A DNA stretch of 64,000 nt, from positions 248,001 to 312,000 of the forward strand of contig CALJGI010000006.1 in assembly GCA_938074045.1 (NCBI GenBank), in the 5' to 3' direction. The translations under genes and the position numbers were made by a program. Shown here piece by piece: positions 18,189 to 27,003 of the stretch. A model generated the notes under the pieces. It saw only the letters and a program-made list of their open reading frames with translations, did not search any database and was not told where the DNA came from. Within the stretch, counting starts at the first letter, position 1. The number at the start of each line of letters is the position of its first letter. Source of the stretch: an uncultured Halieaceae bacterium (GTDB lineage: Bacteria; Pseudomonadota; Gammaproteobacteria; Pseudomonadales; Halieaceae).

Positions 18189-18239
18189 TGGTGTGTTCGA
18201 GGTTGTTCGTTTGCTTAATTGGAGTGAGGTAACGATTCT

Positions 18240-18890
18240 ATGTCGAATCTGGATTCTGCTGAGTATGTACTGACCACCACGCGTTCCGTGCGAAAAAGGC
18301 TGGATTTACAACGCCGCGTCGATAGAAGCTTGGTAGAGGATTGTCTGGATATCGCTTTGCAAGCACCAAATGGATCCAATATGAACACCTGGAAATGGGT
18401 GTTGGTAGACGATCCCGCGTCCATCCGCAGGATCGCTGAGTTGTATGAGTTGGCTCTGAATGACTTTGTCGTATCGTTGGGTGACGCGACGGGAGACAAC
18501 TATCAGGGGGCACATATACCGGGCTTTGAGCGGATAGATGCGTCGGTAGATTATCTGCGCCAACATCTGGCAGAAGTGCCGGTGATTGTGTTTCCGCTTA
18601 TGGCTGGTCGTCCCGAAGGAGCGTCTGTGTTCTACCAAGCCTCCATGTGGGGATCGGTATTGCAGGCGGCCTGGAGTTTTTTCCTCGCGCTCAGAACCCG
18701 GGGGCTTGGCAGCGCCTGGACCACCGCCCACTTAATGCGTGAAGCTGAGTTCGCCGATTTACTGGGGATACCGCCTCAATATACACAGACGGGCCTGTTT
18801 CCCGTCGCTTACACCATTGGCACGGACTTCAAGCGCGCCTGGCGGGCGCCGGTGAGTGATGTTGCCTCCTGGAATCAATTTCAATCCTGA
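18240..18890 (+). CDS. Nitroreductase-family FMN oxidoreductase
   Basis: A 216-residue nitroreductase-fold protein. The N-terminus 'TRSVRKRLDLQRRVDRSLVEDCLDIALQAPNGSN' gives the FMN phosphate-binding Arg cluster and the 'APNGSN' loop; 'GSAWTTAHLM' and 'LFPVAYTIG' near the C-terminus are further family marks. Such enzymes reduce nitro groups, quinones or enones with NAD(P)H. Shine-Dalgarno GGAG/GAGG lies 11-15 bp before the ATG. It is followed by a SnoaL-like gene. The reaction cannot be told from sequence. Confidence 0.88.
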   Translation: MSNLDSAEYVLTTTRSVRKRLDLQRRVDRSLVEDCLDIALQAPNGSNMNTWKWVLVDDPASIRRIAELYELALNDFVVSLGDATGDNYQGAHIPGFERIDASVDYLRQHLAEVPVIVFPLMAGRPEGASVFYQASMWGSVLQAAWSFFLALRTRGLGSAWTTAHLMREAEFADLLGIPPQYTQTGLFPVAYTIGTDFKRAWRAPVSDVASWNQFQS

Positions 18891-18906
18891 ACGCCTGGGT
18901 GCTGAT

Positions 18907-19380
18907 ATGCCGAAATACACAGACCACGAAAAACGTCACATGGAAACCGTTCGATTGATATTCGAGGGCCCTGCGGAATTTGATCGGCTATCGGCGTTTG
19001 CCGAGGACGCCGTGTGGTGGAACGGACTGCCCCATATTGGAAATCCACCTGGCACTACCGAGCATCGTGGTAAGGAAGCCATAGGCCGCTTGATGGCGGG
19101 CTCACAGGACGCAGGAAATCTGAATCGAGGGATAGATGCCTACGATTTGACCACCACTTACTTCGAAGATGTGTTGGTGCTAGCGGATGGTAACTTTGTG
19201 ATGCGCCAGCATACCCAGCGCAGCAAGACGCTGCGGGGGCGGGACTATTGCAATGTGTACTGCTTCGTATTTCGATTCAACGAAGAGCATCTCATAGAGA
19301 CCCTGACCGAGCATTGGAATACCTGGTACGCACACAAGTTTCTGCTGGAGAACTGGACCCTGGAACCCGCCCATCCCTGA
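18907..19380 (+). CDS. SnoaL/NTF2-like protein
   Basis: I choose ATG 18907, 16 bp after the nitroreductase stop, giving 157 residues; the frame stays open to a GTG at 18856 inside the previous gene. The cone-shaped NTF2 fold is suggested by an N-terminal helix pair, 'FAEDAVWWNGLP', a central 'HRGKEAIGRLM' and a C-terminal sheet ending 'TEHWNTWY'. SnoaL-like proteins can be polyketide cyclases, steroid isomerase-like enzymes, dehydratases or non-enzymatic. It ends 3 bp before the stop of the convergent SDR gene. No catalytic pair can be assigned. Confidence 0.7.
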   Translation: MPKYTDHEKRHMETVRLIFEGPAEFDRLSAFAEDAVWWNGLPHIGNPPGTTEHRGKEAIGRLMAGSQDAGNLNRGIDAYDLTTTYFEDVLVLADGNFVMRQHTQRSKTLRGRDYCNVYCFVFRFNEEHLIETLTEHWNTWYAHKFLLENWTLEPAHP

Positions 19381-19383
19381 CCT

Positions 19384-20175
19384 CTAGATCGGCGGTGTTG
19401 GCACCCAGATAGCCGGAGCGGTGACACCACCGTCGATCTGGAAGACCTTGCCGGTTACCCAGGAAGCGGCAGGTGATGCGAGATAGAGGGCTGCCGCCGC
19501 AATATCTTCTACTTCACCGGGTCTGCTCATGGGCGTGTTCTTGTTGAACTCTTCCGCGGCCGCCTCATTTTTTAATACCACTTTCAAAGAGTCTGTGGCG
19601 ACGCCACCAACGGAGATGGCATTCACGCGTATTTTTGGTGCGAACTCCGGTGCCATATTGCGGGTCATCATATTCATCGCCGCCTTGGCAGCTCCGTAGG
19701 CGACGAAGGCGGTCTGCACCATATCGGAAGACCTGCTCGATATATTGACAATGGCGCCCATCTCACCGGTTTCCAGCATTTTCCTCGCGACCTTTTGGCT
19801 TAACAGAAACGCCGTCGTCACGTTAAAGCGCAGTGCTTCCTCGAAGAATTCCTCGGAGGTATTCATGGCCGGACAGGGCATGGTTCCGCCGGTGTTATTC
19901 ACCAGTATGTGTATCTTCCCGAAGTGGTTCATGGCTTCCTCGACCAGATTGTCGAGGTCAGCGGTCTGCATGACGTCACACTGCACAGGCAGGGCCCGCC
20001 TGCCCAGCTGTTCGATCTCTCGTGCGGTTGCTTCGATATCCGCCCTGGTTCGGGCAGCACAGACGACATCTGCCCCTGCTTCTGCAAAAGCGATGGCAAT
20101 GCCCTTGCCAATGCCTTTTCCGGCCCCCGTTACTATCGCGACTTTGTCCGTTAACCTGAATCGATCTAGAATCAT
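19384..20175 (-). CDS. SDR oxidoreductase
   Basis: A 263-residue classical SDR: 'TGAGKGIGKG' for cofactor binding, 'NNTGG' in the core, Ser in 'NISSRSSD', and Tyr/Lys in 'YGAAKAAM'. The usual 'WVTGKVFQIDGG' lies near the C-terminus. It is the third gene of a tight leftward operon behind a PhyH dioxygenase and a reductase (6-bp gap to the latter). A hydroxyl formed by the dioxygenase could be its substrate; this is inference from gene order. Confidence 0.88.
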   Translation of the reverse strand: MILDRFRLTDKVAIVTGAGKGIGKGIAIAFAEAGADVVCAARTRADIEATAREIEQLGRRALPVQCDVMQTADLDNLVEEAMNHFGKIHILVNNTGGTMPCPAMNTSEEFFEEALRFNVTTAFLLSQKVARKMLETGEMGAIVNISSRSSDMVQTAFVAYGAAKAAMNMMTRNMAPEFAPKIRVNAISVGGVATDSLKVVLKNEAAAEEFNKNTPMSRPGEVEDIAAAALYLASPAASWVTGKVFQIDGGVTAPAIWVPTPPI

Positions 20176-20181
20176 AATTGT

Positions 20182-21243
20182 CTACTTCTGAAATTCAGGA
20201 GCGGCGCGACCACTGATGAGCGGAAGGTCGAGATAGGTCTTGACGCCCGGGCCAGCTTCACACAAATAGGGGATGGCACTGACGCAGTGCAACGCGGTGA
20301 CAACTATCCCTTCGTTTCTTTCCAGACCTGCTTCGACGCTGTGGGGGTGACAGCCGTGAATAATCATTTGCATATCCGGGTCTCCAGATACTGCAATTTC
20401 GTAGCGCGGTCCCTCAGGTCCAAACGCCCAGCCGGGCTCAAGATTCTCCTCCCCCATTAACCAACTCACGGTGGCGGTGATCACAGGTTCATCGTTTACC
20501 AGCCCCTGCCAGGTGAATTTTTGCGCGGCGACATGGCCGGCGGGAATTATACCGATCGGGGAATCAATCGGGGCCGTCGCTACAGACAAATCGTGTATGG
20601 TTCTTTTCTTCGGATCCAGGTTGAATCCGAGTTCATCCGCCACCATGTCGATGGACTGCATAAAACCGTGACTCATAAACTGGACCATAGGGCTTTTTCG
20701 CGCGTCTTCCGGGGTGTGGCCGAACAGCATCATGTCTCGCACCACATTGGGTGCACCGTAGGTGCGTATATCGGAGTATTCGTCAATTTGTACATGGGTG
20801 ATTGCACGGGATAGGGCAGATAGCGTGAGCGGAAAGCGCTCCGTCATGCCGCCGGGGTGTATGCCAGTGCCATGCAACGCCGAATTACCCTGTTGACAGG
20901 CTTCGTTGATCGCCGTCAGATCCATTGTCTTGAAGGGATACACCCAGCCCACAGAAGTCACCACGTTTTTTCCCGAAGCCAGTAGGTCCAGCACCTCCTG
21001 TTCCGTTGGAAAAAGTGGCGTGTAAACCACGCAGTCGGCCTCCATCGCCAGTATGTCGTGCATATCGTTGGTAGCTGTTACGCCAACTCTGTCGATGCCA
21101 AGAATCTCGCCCACGTCCTTGCCACTCTTGGCTTCGCTGTGTACCCAGCAGCCCACTAATTCAAGATCGGGGTGATCCAGTACCGCCTCAATAGCAGCTC
21201 TGCCTACACCGCCGGTTGCCCATTGAATAACTTTGTAGCTCAT
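20182..21243 (-). CDS. Dihydrodipicolinate-reductase-like / diaminopentanoate-dehydrogenase-like NAD(P)-binding protein
   Basis: A 353-residue protein with an N-terminal Rossmann fold ('QWATGGVGRAAIEAVLDHPD') and a C-terminal alpha/beta catalytic domain ('GTGIHPGGMTERFPLTLSAL'). The layout resembles DapB-like proteins related to 2,4-diaminopentanoate dehydrogenase. Such homologues are frequent in gene clusters for steroid or other hydrophobic substrates in actinobacteria and proteobacteria, but their reactions are mostly unknown. It overlaps the PhyH gene by 4 bp (ATGA), so translation is likely coupled. Confidence 0.8.
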   Translation of the reverse strand: MSYKVIQWATGGVGRAAIEAVLDHPDLELVGCWVHSEAKSGKDVGEILGIDRVGVTATNDMHDILAMEADCVVYTPLFPTEQEVLDLLASGKNVVTSVGWVYPFKTMDLTAINEACQQGNSALHGTGIHPGGMTERFPLTLSALSRAITHVQIDEYSDIRTYGAPNVVRDMMLFGHTPEDARKSPMVQFMSHGFMQSIDMVADELGFNLDPKKRTIHDLSVATAPIDSPIGIIPAGHVAAQKFTWQGLVNDEPVITATVSWLMGEENLEPGWAFGPEGPRYEIAVSGDPDMQMIIHGCHPHSVEAGLERNEGIVVTALHCVSAIPYLCEAGPGVKTYLDLPLISGRAAPEFQK

Positions 21244-22067
21244 ATCGGTGCCGCTCCATTTGTCAGTACGTGGAATTGGGTGTCTGGATTTCCAATCGGT
21301 GTTTCTATGCGCTCACCCTTATCGTTGAGCGATACAGAGACGCAGTCATCGGGACAGAACTGAACAATGTAGGTTTTGCGAACACTGTCAGTCAGGTTTG
21401 GTCCCGTAGCGTGTGGCGTCAGCGATGAGAAAACAACAATGTCTCCTGCCATCGCTGGCACTGCTACAACGCCTTCGGGCGCACCATCGAAGCAATTGAA
21501 TCCCAGGTCTGTAAATTCGTGGTGCAGGGTGCCTTCCCTGTGCAGCCCCGGGACCACGTGAGGGCAACCGTTCTCCTCCGTCGCGTCTACCAACGGAATC
21601 CAACAGGTCAGGTATTGCTGTGGCTCGATGAAGGTGTAGCCGTTGTCCTGATGCCAGGGAAAGGGACTGGGATTACCCGGCTTCTTGTATACCGCCTGGT
21701 CCCAGTACAGTCGAACATCAGGGCCTATAAGATCATGTACAAGATCCTGCAATATTGGATGTCGACAAAAATCAGCCAGCACTGGCGATTGCTTGACCAA
21801 CTGCGCGCTAAAGGTGATTTCGTCGGCTCTATTGATGAACATTACGCCACCTTCGAAATTGTCCTTGAGCATCTGTGTGGTCTCAGCTTCAAGCCTGTCC
21901 AACTCCCCTGTCACTGATTTGAGTACATCGGCGGAAAAGGCGTTTTTGAGAAGAAAAAATCCTTGTTCATCATATGCATCGATCAGAGCTTCACTGAGGT
22001 AGCGGGGTATGGATTGCGGACGCTTCCAGGTAAATTCGCTTCGCAGTTCGTGATGTCGGTACGGCAT
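21240..22067 (-). CDS. Phytanoyl-CoA dioxygenase (PhyH) family Fe(II)/2-oxoglutarate oxygenase
   Basis: I start at ATG 22067 (MPYRHHELRS...), preceded by GGAGG; an ATG 15 codons upstream lacks a ribosome site. The protein has 275 residues. The iron ligands appear as His and Asp of 'FPWHQDNGYTFIEP' and the distal His of 'SSLTPHATGPN'; 'CWIPLVDATEENGCPHVVPGLH' is the typical PhyH core. It hydroxylates an aliphatic or acyl substrate, possibly as the first step for the two oxidoreductases behind it. Divergent from the SDR at 22235 with a repeated AT-rich motif between them. Confidence 0.9.
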   Translation of the reverse strand: MPYRHHELRSEFTWKRPQSIPRYLSEALIDAYDEQGFFLLKNAFSADVLKSVTGELDRLEAETTQMLKDNFEGGVMFINRADEITFSAQLVKQSPVLADFCRHPILQDLVHDLIGPDVRLYWDQAVYKKPGNPSPFPWHQDNGYTFIEPQQYLTCWIPLVDATEENGCPHVVPGLHREGTLHHEFTDLGFNCFDGAPEGVVAVPAMAGDIVVFSSLTPHATGPNLTDSVRKTYIVQFCPDDCVSVSLNDKGERIETPIGNPDTQFHVLTNGAAPI

Positions 22068-22144
22068 GCGGATCCTCCAGCACAGGTTTTGATCAGAGTT
22101 ACAGTACATCACATATCCATATTCTGGTATTCCACAATAATACT

Positions 22145-22156
22145 ATAGGTGTTATA
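22145..22156 (+). promoter_or_regulatory. Shared intergenic word ATAGGTGTTATA (copy 1)
   Basis: Exact 12-mer in the 167-bp divergent region between the PhyH operon and the SDR gene at 22235. The same 12-mer recurs at 40815-40826 and 46196-46207, always on the + strand, 57-84 bp before a rightward gene. TGTTATA could be an extended -10 element, or part of an operator. See the findings. Confidence 0.5.
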
Positions 22157-22234
22157 CCTCGGCAGGCGTAGGCAAGGTCACTTCGCGGCTTTAGCATTTC
22201 AATGCAGAAATAAAAATTGGAACAGGTTGTATTT

Positions 22235-23044
22235 ATGGAAAATCTGGTGAACAAATATGGTGGCTGGGCACTAATTACCGGGTCTTCACAAGGTATCGGC
22301 AAGGGTTTCGCCCGGCGGCTGGCCGCCGAGGGCTTCAACCTGGTACTGACAGCTCGGCGAGTCGATATTCTGGAAGGGACCGCGGCGGAACTGCGCGATG
22401 AATTCAACATTAAGACGCGTACGCTGTCTCTGGACATGACGCAACCAGGTTCAATTGAACAGATTATTGAATTCGTCGCTGATATTGAAATTGGTTTTCT
22501 GATTAATAATGTAGCTTTCAGCAAGCCCGCACCCTTTCTCGATTTGAGCGAAAACAATCTCAGCAAGCAGATCTATGTAAACGTGGAAACGGTGACCAGA
22601 TTGACCAGTCATTTTGGTCGCCTGATGCGGGATCGGGACCGTGGTGCGATTATCAATGTATCCTCGCGCACCGGTGAAATTGCCATGCCTTACTTCGCTA
22701 TGTACTGCGCGACCAAGTCGTTTATCAATCTCATGACTGAGTCACTCTGGTTTGAACTGAAGGACACCAATGTCGATGTGGTGGTGGTGAAACCCGATCA
22801 AACGGCTACTGAGGGATACTTGTCCAAAAATCCGACGATCTGGGGTGACGCTGGTATTCAGACTGTTGAGGATTGTGTGGAAGAGTCGATGAATGCTCTC
22901 GGCAAGTATGCCGGCTGGCTTACCTGGCCAAAAAGCCGGGACGATGTTAAAGCCCTGCGGGATATGCCGCTGGAAGATGCTATTTCTGTTAATGGCGCCG
23001 GCATGTTAAGCGTATTTTCCGGGCAGCTGAAAAGCACCTCCTGA
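22235..23044 (+). CDS. SDR of the 3-ketoacyl-reductase / 17-beta-HSD-like type
   Basis: The start at ATG 22235 gives 269 residues beginning MENLVNKYGGWALITGSSQG. The 'YGGWALITGSSQGIGKGFA' start, 'LVLTARRVDILE' and 'SSRTGEIAMPYFAMYCATKSF' resemble the membrane-associated KAR / hydroxysteroid dehydrogenase 12 group more than the usual FabG-like SDRs. Ser, Tyr and Lys are present. It is a single-gene unit, divergent from the PhyH operon and tail to tail with DUF3604 copy 1. A carbonyl of a long-chain or polycyclic substrate is plausible. Confidence 0.85.
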   Translation: MENLVNKYGGWALITGSSQGIGKGFARRLAAEGFNLVLTARRVDILEGTAAELRDEFNIKTRTLSLDMTQPGSIEQIIEFVADIEIGFLINNVAFSKPAPFLDLSENNLSKQIYVNVETVTRLTSHFGRLMRDRDRGAIINVSSRTGEIAMPYFAMYCATKSFINLMTESLWFELKDTNVDVVVVKPDQTATEGYLSKNPTIWGDAGIQTVEDCVEESMNALGKYAGWLTWPKSRDDVKALRDMPLEDAISVNGAGMLSVFSGQLKSTS

Positions 23045-23050
23045 ACCGCA

Positions 23051-25075
23051 CTAACCCGACGCCTTTGCCGTTGTGTACCAAATCGGCGATGTCCAGGCTC
23101 GTTCCTGAATGGTTTTGGGCAATAGTGGGTCGGAACAACTGGGCAGGCGATCTTCGGGGCTCAATTGATTACAGTGATAGGTAGACCAACGACAGCTGGG
23201 ATTTTCCACCACACGCGCGTAGTACACTGCATCACGCTTGGCGTTGAAATCCGGATCGCGCCAAACACCACATAACCTGGCATGCCCGCTACCGCGGCGT
23301 TCACAGGTTTTAATATCTACGGACGCGCCGTTGTCACCGCTTCCCGCGACATCCACTACCTGTTGATGCATGCGTCCCGCTTCGTCAGTCCAGCCTTTGA
23401 TTATCTGGATGCGCTGTAGCGGGGCGCCATCATCGCTGGGATCGCGCACTGCGCTGACGGCAAACACAGGGGCGGATCCGGCCTTGTTCGTCATGGGTAG
23501 ATCGCCACCCATGGGTACGCCGGTGCTGTAACCGGTTCTGGCGAATTCGGCGTGGGCACACATATCCTCAGGGAGATCCCAGCCAGCGAACAAGCGCGGT
23601 GTAATCCGAGGGCCGCTGGTGCCGAATGTTTCCCGACGTTGCATGGCCATAAATAGCGCCTCCCGGCTATTTTCTTCTGCCCAGATACCAGCGATGCCTC
23701 CCGGGTTGGTGCGCACCGGCGAACTGGTTGCCACGTTGGCGATGCTGATCTCTCCCTGCAGTCGATCCTGGATTGTTGCATCCTGACCGGCAGCGCCCTC
23801 GAACCGACTCTCGGCGACGGCTCCACCGGTGGCGTTGTGATTGTCCGAGGCGGCGATGATGCCAAACTTGAGTGGATTCACGCCCAGCCGCTGTTGTTCT
23901 TTAAGACCTTCGATCAGGCCGTAGCGGGCAAAACTCAGCCGCGACATACAGCTACTGAGCTGCATACCACCGACGCCGGTTCCCAGTTCGCAGTCCTCTA
24001 CCGGTTTTGCGGGAGCTCTGAGTTTTTCAAAGTCACACAGTTCGTCTGCGCCTCCCAGCACTTCGTACAGCCCGTTCCTGCACTCGGAATCGCCCTTCAC
24101 CTGCATGATCTCTACCAGCGGTTCCAGGTCCTGTCGCAGTTGCGCCAGTTCCGCTTGCTCCGCCAGGTTGGCAGCCCCGGGGTACTCGGAGTAAAACATG
24201 TTGCCGCCGCTCCAGTTGGCATTGTGTGGTATGGCCAACACGTCGCAGCCGGTATCGGTTTGCAGACAATTCTTTGACAGGCTGCGCCATAAATCCTGTG
24301 GCAGCGCGGCGTCTCGCGCACTCACAGGTAACGGCGGTACCACGGCATTGCGAAAGATCACATTGCGATGAAGATTATTGGCGTTTGTTGCCAGTGAATA
24401 CTCATAGGCGACAAAGGTCGTGAATTCACAGTCGCTGCTGCTGTCATCCCACCGTTCCGCAGCCTGTTGAATCTCCGCCCAGGGTTTGTTCATCGCCTCG
24501 AGACAACCGGCGCCATTCTCGCCACAAACGGTTTCATCTCGCGGCTCGGCCTTGCCCTTCATTACCAGGGCAAACAGTCGGGCGAGATGTGCCATGTCCT
24601 GTGGCCAACCCCCGAGTTCTTCGCCACGGAACATCTTGCAGGCTCTGCTGCCGTAACCGGGATTACCCGGCGTGGTGCAGCGTACTACCTCACCCATATA
24701 CTCTGCGTGATCTGTAATCGCTGCAAAATCCAGTGGGCGTGATAATTGCTGTGTGCGGATTTTGGCGCCCGGGCTGTCACCCGCGGGTAGTTCTATTGGT
24801 TCGCCCCGGGTGAAGGCATAGGCTTCATCCGGCCCTGCCGTTACTCCAAAGGCATTTGCGTCACCGGATAATGCGGTGTGAATGTGCGTGGCGCCAAAAT
24901 AGGCGTTCCGCAGAGGGTTGGTGTCGGAGCAGGGTTGCTGAGTCGCTACTGGAAAATCCGGCGCGACGGCTGGACCAAAATAGCCCGGCGTTTCATTGGC
25001 CTGGCCTTGGCTGTACACAAGAAAACAGGTGCTTGCCACCATCCACGTGAGGCTTCTCATCCCAGGTTTCTTCAT
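23051..25075 (-). CDS. DUF3604 protein, copy 1 (PHP-like metal-dependent hydrolase), exported
   Basis: 674 residues with a signal peptide cut near residue 26 ('YSQGQA'). Metal-binding motifs of PHP-type phosphoesterases are visible: His64 and His66 ('ATHIHTALSGDA'), Asp122-His123-Glu125 ('ITDHAEYMG'), 'IPHNANWSGG', 'QVKGDSEC' and 'ASDNHNATGG'. The C-terminal 'QERAWTSPIWY' is shared with the two paralogues in this window. The family has no proven substrate that I know of. It overlaps its upstream SDR gene by ATGA. Length is normal for DUF3604 proteins (about 620-680). Confidence 0.88.
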   Translation of the reverse strand: MKKPGMRSLTWMVASTCFLVYSQGQANETPGYFGPAVAPDFPVATQQPCSDTNPLRNAYFGATHIHTALSGDANAFGVTAGPDEAYAFTRGEPIELPAGDSPGAKIRTQQLSRPLDFAAITDHAEYMGEVVRCTTPGNPGYGSRACKMFRGEELGGWPQDMAHLARLFALVMKGKAEPRDETVCGENGAGCLEAMNKPWAEIQQAAERWDDSSSDCEFTTFVAYEYSLATNANNLHRNVIFRNAVVPPLPVSARDAALPQDLWRSLSKNCLQTDTGCDVLAIPHNANWSGGNMFYSEYPGAANLAEQAELAQLRQDLEPLVEIMQVKGDSECRNGLYEVLGGADELCDFEKLRAPAKPVEDCELGTGVGGMQLSSCMSRLSFARYGLIEGLKEQQRLGVNPLKFGIIAASDNHNATGGAVAESRFEGAAGQDATIQDRLQGEISIANVATSSPVRTNPGGIAGIWAEENSREALFMAMQRRETFGTSGPRITPRLFAGWDLPEDMCAHAEFARTGYSTGVPMGGDLPMTNKAGSAPVFAVSAVRDPSDDGAPLQRIQIIKGWTDEAGRMHQQVVDVAGSGDNGASVDIKTCERRGSGHARLCGVWRDPDFNAKRDAVYYARVVENPSCRWSTYHCNQLSPEDRLPSCSDPLLPKTIQERAWTSPIWYTTAKASG

Positions 25076-25815
25076 GTTCCGACAAATCCTCCGTTCACTA
25101 CCAGGCTGTGCCCCGTTACCCAGCTTGCCTCTTCTGAGGCGAGATAGACTGCCGCAGCACCGATATCATCGGGTGTGCCAATCCGGCCGGTCGAGAAATA
25201 TTTTTCAGCGCCGGTGGAAAATTCCTCGGGTACGGTGTCAATCAATCCCAGCACAATGGAATTGGCGGTCACACCTTTGCGGCCCAATTCCTTGGCGAGC
25301 GTTCGCATCAGGCCTTCCATCGCCGCTTTCGCAGCGCCATAAACGGTGGAACCATAGTGGCCCACACGACCTGCATCTGAAGAAATGGCAATGATGCGAC
25401 CCCAGCCGCGATCGCTCATGCTCTCGGCCACGCATCGACAGCAATTCAATGTGCCATACAGATTGTTGTCCACGTGTTTGGGCCAGTCCTCTATCGGGGT
25501 ATCCAGAAACGGGGTGGGCCTCATACCATGGGGTAGGGTGCCCACGTTGTTGACCAGAATATCGATGCTACCCAGATTTTGTTCGATGTGTTCTACACCC
25601 GCTTTGACGGCTTCGATATCGGTGACATCAAAGGGTGCACTCAGTGCGGTAGCGCCCTCTGCCTGCAGCAGATTGACCTGGTCGTCAGCTCGATCAGGAA
25701 AATAGTCATTAATGGCGACCTTGGCCCCTTGGGAAACCAGTGCGCGTGCGATGCCCGCACCCACGCCCCGGCCCGAGCCTGTAATCAATGCGGTTTTACC
25801 GGTCAGATCAAACAT
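25072..25815 (-). CDS. SDR oxidoreductase (FabG-like)
   Basis: A 247-residue SDR with 'TGSGRGVGAGIA', 'NNVG', Ser in 'IAISSDAGRVG' and Tyr/Lys in 'YGAAKAAM'. Its C-terminus 'WVTGHSLVVNGG' is standard. It is close in sequence to the SDR at 39921-40670 ('NLYGTLNCCRCVAESMSDRGWGRI' compared with 'NLYGVMNCTKAVLSGMCDRGWGRV' style), so the two are likely paralogues. It is the first gene of a two-gene operon with DUF3604 copy 1. Confidence 0.88.
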   Translation of the reverse strand: MFDLTGKTALITGSGRGVGAGIARALVSQGAKVAINDYFPDRADDQVNLLQAEGATALSAPFDVTDIEAVKAGVEHIEQNLGSIDILVNNVGTLPHGMRPTPFLDTPIEDWPKHVDNNLYGTLNCCRCVAESMSDRGWGRIIAISSDAGRVGHYGSTVYGAAKAAMEGLMRTLAKELGRKGVTANSIVLGLIDTVPEEFSTGAEKYFSTGRIGTPDDIGAAAVYLASEEASWVTGHSLVVNGGFVGT

Positions 25816-25909
25816 GTTGGTTCCCTTTGTTAGGCAGTACCCAGCGAATTTAAGTTTTGTGTAGGCACGCCGGGTCGTTTAACGATATTAGGGTTTGGCG
25901 ATTTCGATG

Positions 25910-25940
25910 TATAGGTGTTGGCTGTTATAGCTGTCATAGC
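25910..25940. promoter_or_regulatory. Composite shared motif: ATAGGTGTT next to GCTGTTATAGC
   Basis: In the 237-bp divergent region between the SDR-DUF3604 operon and the epimerase operon, ATAGGTGTT (25911-25919) is directly followed by CTGTTATAGCT (25922-25932), whose reverse complement AGCTATAACAG also occurs at 40773-40783 and 46167-46177. The second part contains the direct repeat GCTATGACA/GCTATAACA on the minus strand. This is a good operator candidate. Confidence 0.5.
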
Positions 25941-26052
25941 AAAACCATACTCCATCTATTTGAGGGAATTGCACATAGTTCATAGTCTGGCGATCAACTA
26001 ATTCTATCCGGCGAAGAAATTTATACTGTGTAATTCTGAAGAGGGAGTGAGT

Positions 26053-26970
26053 ATGCAATTACGTGATCAAAAGATTCTGGTAACAGGAGCCACGGGTCAA
26101 TTGGCCTATTACATTGTGAGTCAGTTGGCTCCCGACAATCAGGTGCACACCATGGCTCGATTCGGCGCGCCCGGAAGCACGGAAAAACTTGAGGCCCTGG
26201 GTGCAACCTGTATCCTAGCGGACTATGCCACGGATGATCTCGGTCACCTGGATGACGATTATGATTATGTGTTGCATTTCGCGACCTACCAGGTACCGGG
26301 AGGCGTGGACTTTGACGAGGCCATCCGGGTCAACGCTGTGGGTACCGGCAAGCTGATGTATCGCTTCCGTCACGTCAAAGCATTCTTTTTCAGTTCGACC
26401 TGTTCGGTGTACCAACCCCAGGGGGACCATAAGCTCAAGGAAAGTGATCCGCTGGGTGACAGCATGCGCGGTCACTGTCCCACCTACGCCTTTTCCAAGG
26501 TGGCCGCGGAAGCTGTGGTGAAGTTCACCGCGGAACAGTTTGCGATACCTTCTGTGATAGCGCGGATGAACGTTTCCTACGGACAAAATGGCGGCTTGCC
26601 GGTTATCCATCTCGATGCACTACGTAAGGGTGAGCCTATTTATCTTTATTCCGACAAACCCAATTTCTACAACCCCATTCACGAAGAAGATTACTACGAA
26701 AAAATGCTGGCGCTGTTGGAGCACGCAGCCTCGCCGCCACCGGTAGTAAACTGGTGCGGCAGCCAGACGGTCAGCGCCGAACAATGGTGTGAATACATGG
26801 CTGAGCTACTCGGTGTTGAACCGAAATTTGTGTACTCTGATCAACTGATTCCAGGGTCGCCCTGCGATACCACACTAATGCACGAACTGGTGGGAGAAAC
26901 CCGCGTCGATTGGCGTGAAGGCATGCGCCGATTAGTGGAAGAGGGCGCCAGGGATGAGCGTGTGGGTTAA
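26053..26970 (+). CDS. NAD-dependent epimerase/dehydratase (extended SDR)
   Basis: Start at ATG 26053, five bases after GGAG, giving 305 residues; an upstream GTG at 26047 would add two. 'ILVTGATGQLAYYIVSQL' is the cofactor loop, 'FSSTCSVYQPQGDH' the Ser/Thr region and 'YAFSKVAAEAVV' the Tyr-Lys pair. Extended SDRs act on nucleotide sugars or on free carbonyl compounds and 3-beta-hydroxysteroids. It heads a three-gene operon with a racemase-like protein and a Zn-alcohol dehydrogenase. The substrate is unknown. Confidence 0.85.
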   Translation: MQLRDQKILVTGATGQLAYYIVSQLAPDNQVHTMARFGAPGSTEKLEALGATCILADYATDDLGHLDDDYDYVLHFATYQVPGGVDFDEAIRVNAVGTGKLMYRFRHVKAFFFSSTCSVYQPQGDHKLKESDPLGDSMRGHCPTYAFSKVAAEAVVKFTAEQFAIPSVIARMNVSYGQNGGLPVIHLDALRKGEPIYLYSDKPNFYNPIHEEDYYEKMLALLEHAASPPPVVNWCGSQTVSAEQWCEYMAELLGVEPKFVYSDQLIPGSPCDTTLMHELVGETRVDWREGMRRLVEEGARDERVG

Positions 26971-27003
26971 CCGGTAACGTTATATTGAGGGCGAGATAAA
27001 CCC